64,000 nt of DNA from Paenibacillus kyungheensis (GCF_028606985.1 NZ_CP117416.1:2456001-2520000); one strand, 5' to 3'. Positions 50,058-59,999 are shown, numbered from the stretch's first letter. Numbers and translations: made by a program. Notes: generated from the letters alone by a model not told the origin.

Positions 50058-53000
50058 ATGACTATAGCATCTCGTACCGAAACCTTTTTGCAGAAGCTAA
50101 AACATACCGATTATTTTGTACAAGATCATAGAGTGCATCAAATCTGTACACTTCCTGGCGTGGTGCTACTTGATATGATCTATCGGCTCAGTTCTCATGC
50201 ATTAGGAACTCAAGCTATAGAATTGCATAATGTAATATTCAAGCAACCTATCGTCACGTCAGAACAGTTCGATATTGAAATTTGGGTATCTTTTACAAAT
50301 CATGGTCACTATACAGATGTAGTCGTATCCAGTCGCAAAGTTTACCATGCTAACGATAATATAAAAGAGAACGATAAAGTGGTTAATATGGAGTGTTCTC
50401 TTTATCCTATAGCTACGGATCAGAGTGCTAGAACACAAGTATCTATGCCTTTTCTAGATAAACAGGTAGTCAGTCAATGGGATATGGATAAAGTATATGG
50501 GTTAGCGCGCGATTCGGATATTCATCATTATGATTTTATGAAAAATTCCGGGACTGTATATCAACAAGATGATAATGAATGGATGCATTTGCATATTAGC
50601 CCTGTAGCTACTCCATATATGAATAAATTTTATGCCCATGTCGCTTTGTTAGATGGTTCTACCTTTGCGGGGACATCGTTCCGTTGGGATGCACAGGGTA
50701 ACGAGAAGTCAATGGAAGGATTCAAACCGTATATCCCATTTATGATTGAGCGATTTACCATTTATCGTTCTTTTCCCGAGCAAATTTATACTCATACCGC
50801 AAGAACCAAAGAAGACCTTGTTGCAGATGCAGACCTTATTAAGCGTGATATTTCCATTTATGATCATGAAGGTGCTCTTCTTGCATCATTTCAAAATCTT
50901 ACTGCCAAACGAATTCGAGAATCTCAATTAATTACAGGATTAGTGAACGAATCATCTGGTTCTGTTGCTACTATTCACTCCAAAGTGGAAAAGGCAACTA
51001 CTCTAGATAGCCATACATCAGAATCTCCACTCAAACAAATAGAACAATTTTTACAGTTACAATTAGCAGATATTTTGATGATTGACTCTAATCATATTGA
51101 TCTTGAAACGGGTTTTTATGAATTAGGATTGGATTCGATTAAGTTACTGGAACTGGTTACTTTTTTAGAACAGTATCTCCAAATCGAATTATATCCAACG
51201 TTGTTATTTGAATATTCTACTGTGGCTACATTAGCAGCATATTTGAATGATCACTGGCAGGATACTTTTCTTCAAACTCTTTCTCAGTCTCAGTCGTTAG
51301 CAGACCGTTCAGTATTAACAGACACGATAGATCCAGTTGAAAGTACAGCAGTTATCTATGAACCTGTATGGGAAGAAGCTTCGATCTCAGAATCGCTTCC
51401 AACGGCAAGCAACGCTGTAGGTCGAATCGTTATTTTGTATACTCCATCTCCAGAGTGGAAAAAAGTATTATCAGCTCATTCCCAAATAGAGCATATCGTT
51501 GCACTTCAACACGATAAGCAGCATACGATAGACTATCTACCTTCTCTGATCGAACAGGTATTTACATTCATGCAACAATATGTACAAACCAATCGACACA
51601 CGCCGACTTTCGTTCAAGTGATTGCGGATAATGAGGATACTACGGGAACGATTTGGGGATTAGAAGGATTGTTTAAGACAATTGCTCAAGAATATCCTTT
51701 GATTCAAAGTCAACTTATTTTGTTGGATGTGGCAGATGTATCGGATACAGACCATATTGTACAGCGATTAGAGCAGGAATTTCATCAGGCTTCTACAGCT
51801 CCATCAACCAGTATTCATTATCAAGGGCATAGATTAGAACGACATATCAAAAAATTAAAAGAAGTTACGTTGTTACATGCTAACACTAACATTACTACTC
51901 AGCATTCGTTCCGAAATGGCGGTGTCTACCTGATTATCGGTGGGATGGGCGGTCTGGGATATGAGTTAGCCAAGCATATTGCAGATCATACGGATACAGT
52001 GCTTGTTCTAACAGGCAGATCACCTTTAAGCCATTCATTATCTGTACAGTTAGAATCACTGCGCGCTAAGGGATCTGAAGCGATATATATCCAGACAGAT
52101 ATCACCAAACATGACGAAGTCGAAAAAATGGTACATCTGATTCTGGAAGAATACGCTACTATTAATGGCGTATTCCACTGTGCAGGTGTGATTCAAGATA
52201 AGTTATTGATTCAGAAATCAATTACCGAACTTCATCAGACGCTACAACCTAAAATTCAAGGATTTACTTATTTAGATCAAGTGCTATCTCAACAAGCTCT
52301 TGATTTTTTTGTTGTTTTCTCTTCTCTGTCTGCTGTAGTAGGCAATATCGGGCAATCTGATTATGCAGTAGCGAATGGATATATAGATCAACTGGTGTTA
52401 GAACGTGCAATCAAAGTAAAACAAGGACAACGCTCTGGAAGCACGTATACAATCAACTGGCAATTATGGGAGCAAGGTGGTATGCAAGTCAGTGATACTC
52501 ATCGCCAACTTATGTATAAGTCTGGAGGCATGGTTCCTTTACCAACAGATGTAGGGATGAATACGCTTGATCTGATTATGAAGTCGGATTCACCTCAATG
52601 GACTGTATTATATGGTGAATCTGAGCAAATTCGTTATCATATGCGAGAAAATCTAGCTCAGTCTCCTGTATTCTCGCAAAAGCAAGATCTACCTACAACA
52701 GCTACTCAGAAAGACAACCTAACAGACATCGCTATTATTGGTGTAGCCGGGCGCTATCCAGATGCCAATACGATCGACCAATTATATGAAAATTTAAAAG
52801 CAGGAAAAGATTCAATTACGTCGATTCCAGAACATCGCTGGGCTTCTAATCATAATGCGTATGCTGTAGAAGACTATTATCGTTACGGTAGTTTTGTAGA
52901 TCGGATTGATGATTTTGATCCTTTATTTTTTAATATTTCTCCTTATCAAGCCGAACGAATGGACCCACAAGCACGATTGTTTTTACAGACGGTATGGGAA

Positions 53001-56000
53001 GCATGTGAAGATGCAGGATTTGCTGTACATCGGAATCAACATGATTATTCAGCTTCCAGTAGTCGAAGTGTAGGCGTGTTTGCAGGAGTATTCTGGAATC
53101 ATTATGAGTTGTATAGTGCAGAGATGTCACAGCAAGGACAACCTTCTGCTTTTGGAACCAATGCAGCTTCTATAGCGAATATGGTATCGTATCATTTGAA
53201 TTTTCATGGACCTTCAATGGCTCTGGACAGTATGTGTTCATCATCACTTACTGCTGTTCATCTTGCATGTGAAAGTATCAAACGTGGCGAATGTCATTAT
53301 GCTGTAGCCGGTGGAGTGAATTTGGTAACTCATCCTCATAAGTATGTATTTTTGAAAGAAGCACAATTTTTATCTTCAGAAGGAAAGTGTAGAAGTTTTG
53401 GGAAAGATGGCGATGGATATGTTCCCGGAGAAGGCGTAGGCGCAGTGCTGATGACTTCTGTAGCTGAAGCTCAAAAGCAAGGTTATCCTATTTATGCTGT
53501 TATCAAAGGTTCAGCTCTTAATCATTCAGGAAGAACATCCGGTGCTACGGTTCCTGATCCAGTTGCACAATCAGAAGTGATATTAAATGCACTGGCAAGC
53601 GCCCATATCGATCCGTCTACATTAAGCTATATCGAGACTCATGGCACAGGAACTTCTTTAGGAGATCCGATAGAATTACAAGCGTTAGAACGTGCTTTTC
53701 GTCAAGCAGGTAGTACTGAGCAACAATTTTGCGCTATTGGTTCGCTCAAGTCCAATATAGGGCATTTAGAAGCTGCCGCAGGGATCGCAGGATTGACCAA
53801 ATTATTACTGCAATTGAAGCACAAAGAAATTTTTCCTTCTCTTCATGCCGAACCGTTGAATCCACTTATTCCTTTTGGATCAACGTCTTTTTATGTACAA
53901 CATCAAGGAAAAGTGTGGGAACGACCTACAATCACGAGCGGTGGAGTTGCAAATGAAATTCCATTACGTGCAGGGATCAGTTCATTTGGAGCTAACGGAA
54001 GTAATGCTCATCTTATCGTAGAAGAGTATGTTCCTGTACCTGCACTCATGAAGCAGCCAAATAGTATAAATGATCAACAACCAGCGATTATTATTCCGTT
54101 ATCTGCTCAGACTGAAGAACGACTGCAAGTCTATGCGCAAAAGTTACTAGATTTTGTACACACTGCGGACGAATCGTTAGACTTGCGCAACTTGGCATAT
54201 ACATTTCAATTAGGACGTACTGAAATGAAAGCACGTGTTGCATTTAACGTTGTAGATATAGCTGATCTCAAGCAACAATTACATGCTTTTAGACAACAAA
54301 CGAATATCGATCATCCTCAGCAGACATTGTTTCTACCTGCTGAGCAAGCAGATCGTGTTCTATTCATATCACAACTCGTAGCCCAACAGGAATGGAATAC
54401 ACTAGCTACTGCATGGACACAAGGAGCCAAAATCGATTGGACGATATTATATCAAGATCAAGTCGGTCAGTTTATTCATGCGCCTACGTATCCATTTAGA
54501 ACAAATCGATATTGGGTTCCAGACATTGAGCCTTCTAGCTTAGCGACCGAGCAACAAATATCTGCTGAACCAAAAGTACCTTTGGAAGAAGTAGCTATAT
54601 CTTCTTTACATGAACAACCTATTGAAGAGCATAGTTCAACAGATTCTGTATCAATAGTTGAAGAACATGTGAGTACATGGATAAAGACTACGGCTGCCAA
54701 AATACTCAAAGTTCAATTGATAGATATAGAGAATGATGTGGAACTGAGTGAGTATGGATTTGATTCGATTTTATTTACACAATTAGCCGATCAATTCAAT
54801 CATCAGTTACAGACTGATCTAACACCAGCTCACTTTTTCGAACAAACCACGATTCATCAAATTACAGCATTTTTAATAGATCAATATAGTACAGAAATAA
54901 AGCATTTCTTTAAGGATAGGGTAGAACAGCATCATCGTTTAGTGAAGCCAAATAGCTCTAACTTATCAACATCGCCCAAACCAAAAGTGAATTCACACCA
55001 ACAACCAGTCAGGTCTGTTCCAGCTTCTTCATCTGTAGATCATCAAGAACCTATCGCTATTATCGGCATGAGTGCGAGGTTCCCGCAAGCAGAAGATATA
55101 GCTCAGTTTTGGGAAAATCTTGTATCCGGAAAAGATTGTATTAGTGAAATTCCTTCTAATCGCTGGGACTGGAAAAAGCACTTTGGTGATCCTAATCAAA
55201 ATAACTACAAAACCAATATTAAATGGGGAGGATTTATCGAAGGGATTGATGAATTTGATCCTTTATTTTTTGGTATTTCTCCTCGTGAAGCCGTGCATAT
55301 GGATCCACAGCAACGGCTATTGATGATGTATGTCTGGAAAGCAATTGAAGATGCTGGATATGCCGCTTCAAGCTTAGCTGGTACACAGTTAGGTATATTT
55401 GTGGGAACAGGTAGTAGTGGTTATAACGTGATGATGGCACAAGCTAATGAAAATGTAGAAGCGTACTCGATTACAGCCAATGTACCTTCAGTAGGGCCAA
55501 ATCGAATGAGTCATTTTTTAAATGTACATGGGCCGAGTCAACCGATTGAGACAGCGTGTTCCAGTTCATTAGTCGCTATTCACCGAGCGGTCAATGCTAT
55601 CCGTAGCGGTGATTGCGATACGGCTGTAACAGGTGGCGTTAATACGATTTTGTCGCTCGATGCTCATATTAGTCTGAATAAAGCAGGCATGCTTAGTACA
55701 GATGGACGTTGCAAAACATTTTCTGCACAAGCGGATGGGTATGCACGCGGAGAAGGTGTAGGCATGATCTTTTTGAAAAAGTTAACAGATGCCGAAGCAG
55801 ATGGAGATCATATTTATGGCGTTATTCGCGGTAGTTATGAGAATCATGGAGGCAAAGCCGGTTCTCTGACAGCACCTAATCCCAAAGCACAGACCGCTTT
55901 ATTAAAAACAGCATTTGCGAGATCAGGTATTTCACCGGACACGATTAGTTTTATTGAAACGCATGGCACAGGAACACCTCTAGGCGATCCGATAGAAATC

Positions 56001-58019
56001 AACACGTTAAAGTCAGCTTTTCAGACTTCAGGTGAAGAATCTACAGGGCTTGATCCTTCTATCGGTTATTGTGGCATCGGTTCGGTAAAAACCAATATTG
56101 GACATTTGGAAATAGCAGCAGGGATCGCTGGAGTCATCAAAGTGTTATTACAAATGAAGCATCAAAAGCTGGTCAAAAGTCTTCATGCCGAAACTGTGAA
56201 TCCGTATATCCATTTGGAAAATAGCCCTTTTTATATTGTGAATGCAACTCAAGATTGGCAACGGCTTAGAGATGAGAATGGACAGGAGATACCACGACGC
56301 GCAGGAATAAGTTCTTTTGGTTTTGGAGGTTCCAATGCTCATGTAGTACTTGAAGAATACACTCCTGAGATGTCTCCACATCATAATCAAAATGAACCTT
56401 CACATCATCCTGTAGTGTTCTTATTGTCTGCTGTGACCAAAGAACGCTTGCAAGCACAGGTTCAGCAGTGGATACAAGTCCTTCAACACAATGACTATAC
56501 AGACGATCAGCTATCTGATATTGCTTATACACTTCAAGTGGGAAGAGAAGCATTTGAGATACGATTCGGATGTGTAGTGAGTTCAATCAATGAATTAAAA
56601 GAAAAGCTTCAGTCTTATGTAGCATCTGAACATCCAGTAGAAAATGTATACGAGGGTGATGCTTCAGCGCACAAATCATTTATTTCTTTGTTTAAAGCAG
56701 ATGAAGAATTGTCTGAAGCTGTGTATAAATGGATGGAACGCTCCAAATATCATAAACTGCTTGACGTGTGGACGAAGGGGCTTGATGTAAATTGGAACGC
56801 CTGGTATGCAGACGCTCAACCACAACGATTAAGCTTACCTACGTATTCATTTTCCAAAGAGAAATATTGGGTGAAGGTATCATCGTCTCGTGCAAGAGAA
56901 GTTGAGTTACAGGACACGCACACCGATACATTACAAAATCAAAAAGAACCAGAAGAACATCTGACTATAGAGTCAACATCACCAAAAGCTGAAGTGAATT
57001 CTGCTCTCTCTATGCAACAGCAAATTAGTACTATTTTGGCTGACTTGCTAGGAATAAAAGATACCTCTATACAAGCAGATGTACCTTTAGATCGTTATGG
57101 TATGAACTCTATTTTGATTTTACAAATGTTACAACGATTACAGAGTCAGATTGATGAATCGATTCAATTAGAAGATATTATGGAGTGCGATACGATCGAA
57201 GAGTTAATAGCTGCTCTGCCTACTGATTCTAGCCATATGAATACTCATTCGGATTCTATTGCCTATTCTGAGTTAATTCATTTAAATGCAGTGACTGTAG
57301 GACAGCCTATTTTTTGGATTCATGGTGGTACAGGTGGAGTTGAAGCTTATATAGAGTTAGCCAATTCATTACATCGACCTTTTTATGGTATTCAGGCTAA
57401 AGGCTATTCTAATGATGAGCCACCTCTGCAAAGTATGTATGCTATGGCTGCTTATTACACACGTATTATTCGGGATATTCAACCTGAAGGGCCATACGAT
57501 ATAGGAGGATATTCATTAGGAGGAGTATTAACGTATGAGATTGCTCGGATATTGCAGACGATGGAGCAAGAAGTATCTTCAATCATTATGATTGATTCTC
57601 TCTATCCTGATGATTCACATGTTCAATGGACAGCGGATCATCCGAATCTATGGCAAATGCTTTATCCGAATGGGTCGACTGCTTCCAAAGAAAAATTTAT
57701 AGAGACTTGTTCTCGTTTAGAACAAGCTTATGAATTAGATCAGTATAAGCCATTACCTTTACTGAATCCGCAGTCTATTCGTAGTTATTATTTCCGTAAT
57801 CAGAACGGTATTTTGGTAGACGATAATAGCATAAATCCTACAGATTACTGGCAGACATGGAAAACGATATTACCAGATCTTCAGATGGTAGATATTGATG
57901 CAACTAATCATTTTGTGATGTTATCTGAACCCACATCGCTTCAAGAGATTACAACAGCTATTCAATCTATTTATACACCGAATGATATTCCTAATGCAGT
58001 GTCTTCTACAATCTTATAA
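50058..58019 (+). CDS. Trans-AT PKS 5: DH*-ACP-KR-KS9-ACP-KS10-ACP-TE
   Basis: Last assembly-line protein, 2653 residues, starting 2 nt after PKS 4. A DH-like domain (about 1-290) has His24 but Gln28 for the motif glycine, and Asp199 followed by Phe203 where Gln or His is usual; it could be inactive or act as another DH-fold enzyme. ACP (Ser360) and KR (GGMGGLG, Tyr769) complete module 8 in the order DH-ACP-KR. Module 9 is only KS9 (Cys1060, DSMCSSS) and ACP (Ser1570). Module 10 is KS10 (Cys1834, ETACSSS) and an ACP with GMNSI (Ser2351). The terminal thioesterase (about 2365-2640) has Ser2486 in GYSLGG and His2618 in TNHFVM. It should release the product as an acid or a macrolactone. Confidence 0.93.
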   Translation: MTIASRTETFLQKLKHTDYFVQDHRVHQICTLPGVVLLDMIYRLSSHALGTQAIELHNVIFKQPIVTSEQFDIEIWVSFTNHGHYTDVVVSSRKVYHANDNIKENDKVVNMECSLYPIATDQSARTQVSMPFLDKQVVSQWDMDKVYGLARDSDIHHYDFMKNSGTVYQQDDNEWMHLHISPVATPYMNKFYAHVALLDGSTFAGTSFRWDAQGNEKSMEGFKPYIPFMIERFTIYRSFPEQIYTHTARTKEDLVADADLIKRDISIYDHEGALLASFQNLTAKRIRESQLITGLVNESSGSVATIHSKVEKATTLDSHTSESPLKQIEQFLQLQLADILMIDSNHIDLETGFYELGLDSIKLLELVTFLEQYLQIELYPTLLFEYSTVATLAAYLNDHWQDTFLQTLSQSQSLADRSVLTDTIDPVESTAVIYEPVWEEASISESLPTASNAVGRIVILYTPSPEWKKVLSAHSQIEHIVALQHDKQHTIDYLPSLIEQVFTFMQQYVQTNRHTPTFVQVIADNEDTTGTIWGLEGLFKTIAQEYPLIQSQLILLDVADVSDTDHIVQRLEQEFHQASTAPSTSIHYQGHRLERHIKKLKEVTLLHANTNITTQHSFRNGGVYLIIGGMGGLGYELAKHIADHTDTVLVLTGRSPLSHSLSVQLESLRAKGSEAIYIQTDITKHDEVEKMVHLILEEYATINGVFHCAGVIQDKLLIQKSITELHQTLQPKIQGFTYLDQVLSQQALDFFVVFSSLSAVVGNIGQSDYAVANGYIDQLVLERAIKVKQGQRSGSTYTINWQLWEQGGMQVSDTHRQLMYKSGGMVPLPTDVGMNTLDLIMKSDSPQWTVLYGESEQIRYHMRENLAQSPVFSQKQDLPTTATQKDNLTDIAIIGVAGRYPDANTIDQLYENLKAGKDSITSIPEHRWASNHNAYAVEDYYRYGSFVDRIDDFDPLFFNISPYQAERMDPQARLFLQTVWEACEDAGFAVHRNQHDYSASSSRSVGVFAGVFWNHYELYSAEMSQQGQPSAFGTNAASIANMVSYHLNFHGPSMALDSMCSSSLTAVHLACESIKRGECHYAVAGGVNLVTHPHKYVFLKEAQFLSSEGKCRSFGKDGDGYVPGEGVGAVLMTSVAEAQKQGYPIYAVIKGSALNHSGRTSGATVPDPVAQSEVILNALASAHIDPSTLSYIETHGTGTSLGDPIELQALERAFRQAGSTEQQFCAIGSLKSNIGHLEAAAGIAGLTKLLLQLKHKEIFPSLHAEPLNPLIPFGSTSFYVQHQGKVWERPTITSGGVANEIPLRAGISSFGANGSNAHLIVEEYVPVPALMKQPNSINDQQPAIIIPLSAQTEERLQVYAQKLLDFVHTADESLDLRNLAYTFQLGRTEMKARVAFNVVDIADLKQQLHAFRQQTNIDHPQQTLFLPAEQADRVLFISQLVAQQEWNTLATAWTQGAKIDWTILYQDQVGQFIHAPTYPFRTNRYWVPDIEPSSLATEQQISAEPKVPLEEVAISSLHEQPIEEHSSTDSVSIVEEHVSTWIKTTAAKILKVQLIDIENDVELSEYGFDSILFTQLADQFNHQLQTDLTPAHFFEQTTIHQITAFLIDQYSTEIKHFFKDRVEQHHRLVKPNSSNLSTSPKPKVNSHQQPVRSVPASSSVDHQEPIAIIGMSARFPQAEDIAQFWENLVSGKDCISEIPSNRWDWKKHFGDPNQNNYKTNIKWGGFIEGIDEFDPLFFGISPREAVHMDPQQRLLMMYVWKAIEDAGYAASSLAGTQLGIFVGTGSSGYNVMMAQANENVEAYSITANVPSVGPNRMSHFLNVHGPSQPIETACSSSLVAIHRAVNAIRSGDCDTAVTGGVNTILSLDAHISLNKAGMLSTDGRCKTFSAQADGYARGEGVGMIFLKKLTDAEADGDHIYGVIRGSYENHGGKAGSLTAPNPKAQTALLKTAFARSGISPDTISFIETHGTGTPLGDPIEINTLKSAFQTSGEESTGLDPSIGYCGIGSVKTNIGHLEIAAGIAGVIKVLLQMKHQKLVKSLHAETVNPYIHLENSPFYIVNATQDWQRLRDENGQEIPRRAGISSFGFGGSNAHVVLEEYTPEMSPHHNQNEPSHHPVVFLLSAVTKERLQAQVQQWIQVLQHNDYTDDQLSDIAYTLQVGREAFEIRFGCVVSSINELKEKLQSYVASEHPVENVYEGDASAHKSFISLFKADEELSEAVYKWMERSKYHKLLDVWTKGLDVNWNAWYADAQPQRLSLPTYSFSKEKYWVKVSSSRAREVELQDTHTDTLQNQKEPEEHLTIESTSPKAEVNSALSMQQQISTILADLLGIKDTSIQADVPLDRYGMNSILILQMLQRLQSQIDESIQLEDIMECDTIEELIAALPTDSSHMNTHSDSIAYSELIHLNAVTVGQPIFWIHGGTGGVEAYIELANSLHRPFYGIQAKGYSNDEPPLQSMYAMAAYYTRIIRDIQPEGPYDIGGYSLGGVLTYEIARILQTMEQEVSSIIMIDSLYPDDSHVQWTADHPNLWQMLYPNGSTASKEKFIETCSRLEQAYELDQYKPLPLLNPQSIRSYYFRNQNGILVDDNSINPTDYWQTWKTILPDLQMVDIDATNHFVMLSEPTSLQEITTAIQSIYTPNDIPNAVSSTIL

Positions 58020-58056
58020 ATGATTCTATAGCCTACGGTACCCTGTAAAGGAGGTG

Positions 58057-58143
58057 ATGCAGAGAACCGGGGTATTTGTTGATTTTTCTTTTAAATGTAT
58101 TGATTGTATTTGCTCTACAGAAAGTAACCCCATACGAAAATAA
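58057..58143 (+). CDS. Possible 28-residue peptide between PKS 5 and the ICMT-like gene
   Basis: A short reading frame from ATG 58057, directly after AAAGGAGGTGATG, a sequence that matches the full Shine-Dalgarno complement of 16S rRNA. The spacing to the ATG is only 2 nt, which is too short for good initiation, so the frame may not be translated. The peptide has three cysteines (KCIDCICS) and no recognisable family. It ends 15 nt before the next gene and might couple translation to it. Confidence 0.25.
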   Translation: MQRTGVFVDFSFKCIDCICSTESNPIRK

Positions 58144-58158
58144 GAGGAGATGTTTGTA

Positions 58159-58674
58159 ATGATGATCGGTATTATTTTAATTTTGCTATGTATGATTCGT
58201 GTTCCGTCTGCAATGATATCTGCACGTAATGAGAAACAAATCAAAGCCAATGGTGGAGTAGAGTACGGCATGAATAACAGTAAACTACTGATTGCCGTAC
58301 AAGGATTAATCTATTTAGGATGTATCGTCTATGCTTTTGTCTATGATGTTCAGTTTAGCTGGCTTACGATTGTTGGACTGCTTGTGTACTTATTCTCTTT
58401 GGTTACACTGATGTATGTTATTCGTACACTTAGCCCTTTTTGGACATTCAAGTTGTATATTGCTAAAGATCACAAACTTGTTGAAAGCCCATTATTCAAG
58501 CATGTACGTCATCCTAATTACTATATGAATATTATTCCAGAACTGATTGGTTTTGCTCTGATTTCTCAAGCATGGGTAGTCTTTATTCCTTTATTTATTC
58601 TGCATCTTATTACATTAATTAACCGAATCTCATTAGAAGAGAAAGTGATGAAACAGACGTTCCAACAGTATTAA
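58159..58674 (+). CDS. ICMT-like membrane methyltransferase
   Basis: A 171-residue integral membrane protein with about four hydrophobic segments and the C-terminal signature of isoprenylcysteine carboxyl methyltransferase and related phospholipid methyltransferases: KHVRHPNYYMNIIPELIG followed by a conserved EEKVM. Members use SAM, with the active site at the membrane face. In this operon it is most likely a tailoring enzyme that methylates an oxygen, perhaps a carboxylate of the polyketide, but this is inference. ATG 58159 is chosen because AGAGGAG lies at 58143-58149; the in-frame ATG 58150 overlaps this site. It lies 139 nt after PKS 5 and 47 nt before the P450 gene. Confidence 0.8.
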   Translation: MMIGIILILLCMIRVPSAMISARNEKQIKANGGVEYGMNNSKLLIAVQGLIYLGCIVYAFVYDVQFSWLTIVGLLVYLFSLVTLMYVIRTLSPFWTFKLYIAKDHKLVESPLFKHVRHPNYYMNIIPELIGFALISQAWVVFIPLFILHLITLINRISLEEKVMKQTFQQY

Positions 58675-58721
58675 GACATGGTGAGTATGTATAAAATAAA
58701 AGAATTTTAGGAGGAATTGCA

Positions 58722-59927
58722 ATGGAGAACAAAACAAGAGAGTATTTTCCTGACTTAACTCAAGTGTCTGGCTTTACAACCAATGAAGAGAAATACGAAC
58801 CTTTTGCATGGTATCAACAAATGCGACAAAATGAACCGGTATATTATGATGAAGGACAAGATGTATGGAATGTATTTAAGTATGACGATGTGAAAAGGGT
58901 CGCTGAAGACAAAGATTATTTCTCAAATGCTGTTTTACTGCCAGATATTATCAAAGATTCATTAATGGGACTCGATCAACCCAAACATACACTTAACCGG
59001 GCATTAATTAATCGAGCGTTCACACCAAAAGCTGTGATGTCCTGGATTCCCAAAATTGATCAAATTATCGCTGAATTGATGAATGCTATTGATGGTAAAC
59101 AGCATATCGATATCGTGCAAGATTTTGCTTTCCCTCTGCCGATGATTATTATTTCAGAATTGCTTGGTATTCCTACAGAAGATCTTGAAAAGTTCAGAGC
59201 ATGGGTGAGTACACTTACTGTAGCTCCGCAAGATAATACGATTGAGGAATATATGCGTATTGCACAGATTCAAGCAGAAGCCAGTAAGCAATTAATCGTT
59301 TATTTCCAGCATATTATAGAGGTCAAGCGTGCTCAACCAGAACAAGATATTATTTCGGATCTTATTCAAGCAGAAGAAAATGGATACAGGCTATCTCCTG
59401 AAGAGTTGATGGGTAGTTGTGTCTTTTTGCTGATTGCAGGTAATGAAACTACAACTAGTCTGATCACTAACTCGATTTATTCTCTCAATCAAAACAATTT
59501 GTTCGGGACATTGCATACACAACCAGAACTTATTCCAACCACAGTGGAAGAAGTATTGCGATATCGTGCGCCGGTTCAACGTACAATTCGTAAAGTATCA
59601 CAAAATACAGTGATAGGTGGGAAATCACTAAAAGCCGGTGATTATATCGCAAATTGGATCGGATCAGCGAACCGGGACGAAGATCATTTTGAACAAGCAG
59701 AATTATTTATTCCTAATCGACGCAATAATAAACATCTTTCATTCGGTAAAGGAATTCATGTTTGTTTGGGATCTCAATTAGCTCGCATTGAGTTAAAAGC
59801 AGCATTGACTGCTCTGATACAAAAGTATCCGAACATGAAAGTAAGTCCTAATTATCAAATTGATGTTGCCTATAGCAATATTTATAGCCTGAAAAATTTA
59901 CCTGTGGAACTTGGACAAAGTACATAG
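58722..59927 (+). CDS. Cytochrome P450
   Basis: A 401-residue soluble bacterial P450 of normal length. The heme-binding loop is FGKGIHVCLG with ligand Cys348. The oxygen-activating I-helix has AGNETTT (near 237-243), and the ExxR motif is in EEVLRYR (near 282). It resembles the CYP107-type enzymes common in Bacillales polyketide clusters, such as PksS of bacillaene. It probably hydroxylates or epoxidises the released or ACP-bound polyketide; the site is unknown. Redox partners are not encoded nearby. AGGAGG lies just upstream of ATG. It is the last biosynthetic gene of the operon and is followed by a weak terminator. Confidence 0.93.
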   Translation: MENKTREYFPDLTQVSGFTTNEEKYEPFAWYQQMRQNEPVYYDEGQDVWNVFKYDDVKRVAEDKDYFSNAVLLPDIIKDSLMGLDQPKHTLNRALINRAFTPKAVMSWIPKIDQIIAELMNAIDGKQHIDIVQDFAFPLPMIIISELLGIPTEDLEKFRAWVSTLTVAPQDNTIEEYMRIAQIQAEASKQLIVYFQHIIEVKRAQPEQDIISDLIQAEENGYRLSPEELMGSCVFLLIAGNETTTSLITNSIYSLNQNNLFGTLHTQPELIPTTVEEVLRYRAPVQRTIRKVSQNTVIGGKSLKAGDYIANWIGSANRDEDHFEQAELFIPNRRNNKHLSFGKGIHVCLGSQLARIELKAALTALIQKYPNMKVSPNYQIDVAYSNIYSLKNLPVELGQST

Positions 59928-59938
59928 GTTCTTTTTTT
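59907..59938 (+). terminator. Weak terminator at the end of the P450 gene
   Basis: GAACTT (59907-59912) pairs with AGGTTC (59926-59931), one wobble, followed by seven T. The stem has only 6 bp and overlaps the last codons, so some transcription may continue into the loaP gene. Confidence 0.45.
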
Positions 59939-59999
59939 GTATAAAAAATCACTACTAACCAATTGAAATGAAATCCTTTCTTATTTTTATTTACTTTTG

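Noticed and set aside
57060-57235. The last ACP has GMNSI (Asn instead of Asp before Ser) and might be inactive
   Set aside because: The phosphopantetheine serine itself is present (Ser2351) and the helix context is normal. Asn at this position does not imply loss of function.
58047-58059. Block AAAGGAGGTGATG as a fragment of a 16S rRNA gene
   Set aside because: It is the reverse complement of the rRNA 3' end, and no further rRNA sequence surrounds it. It is a strong Shine-Dalgarno sequence.
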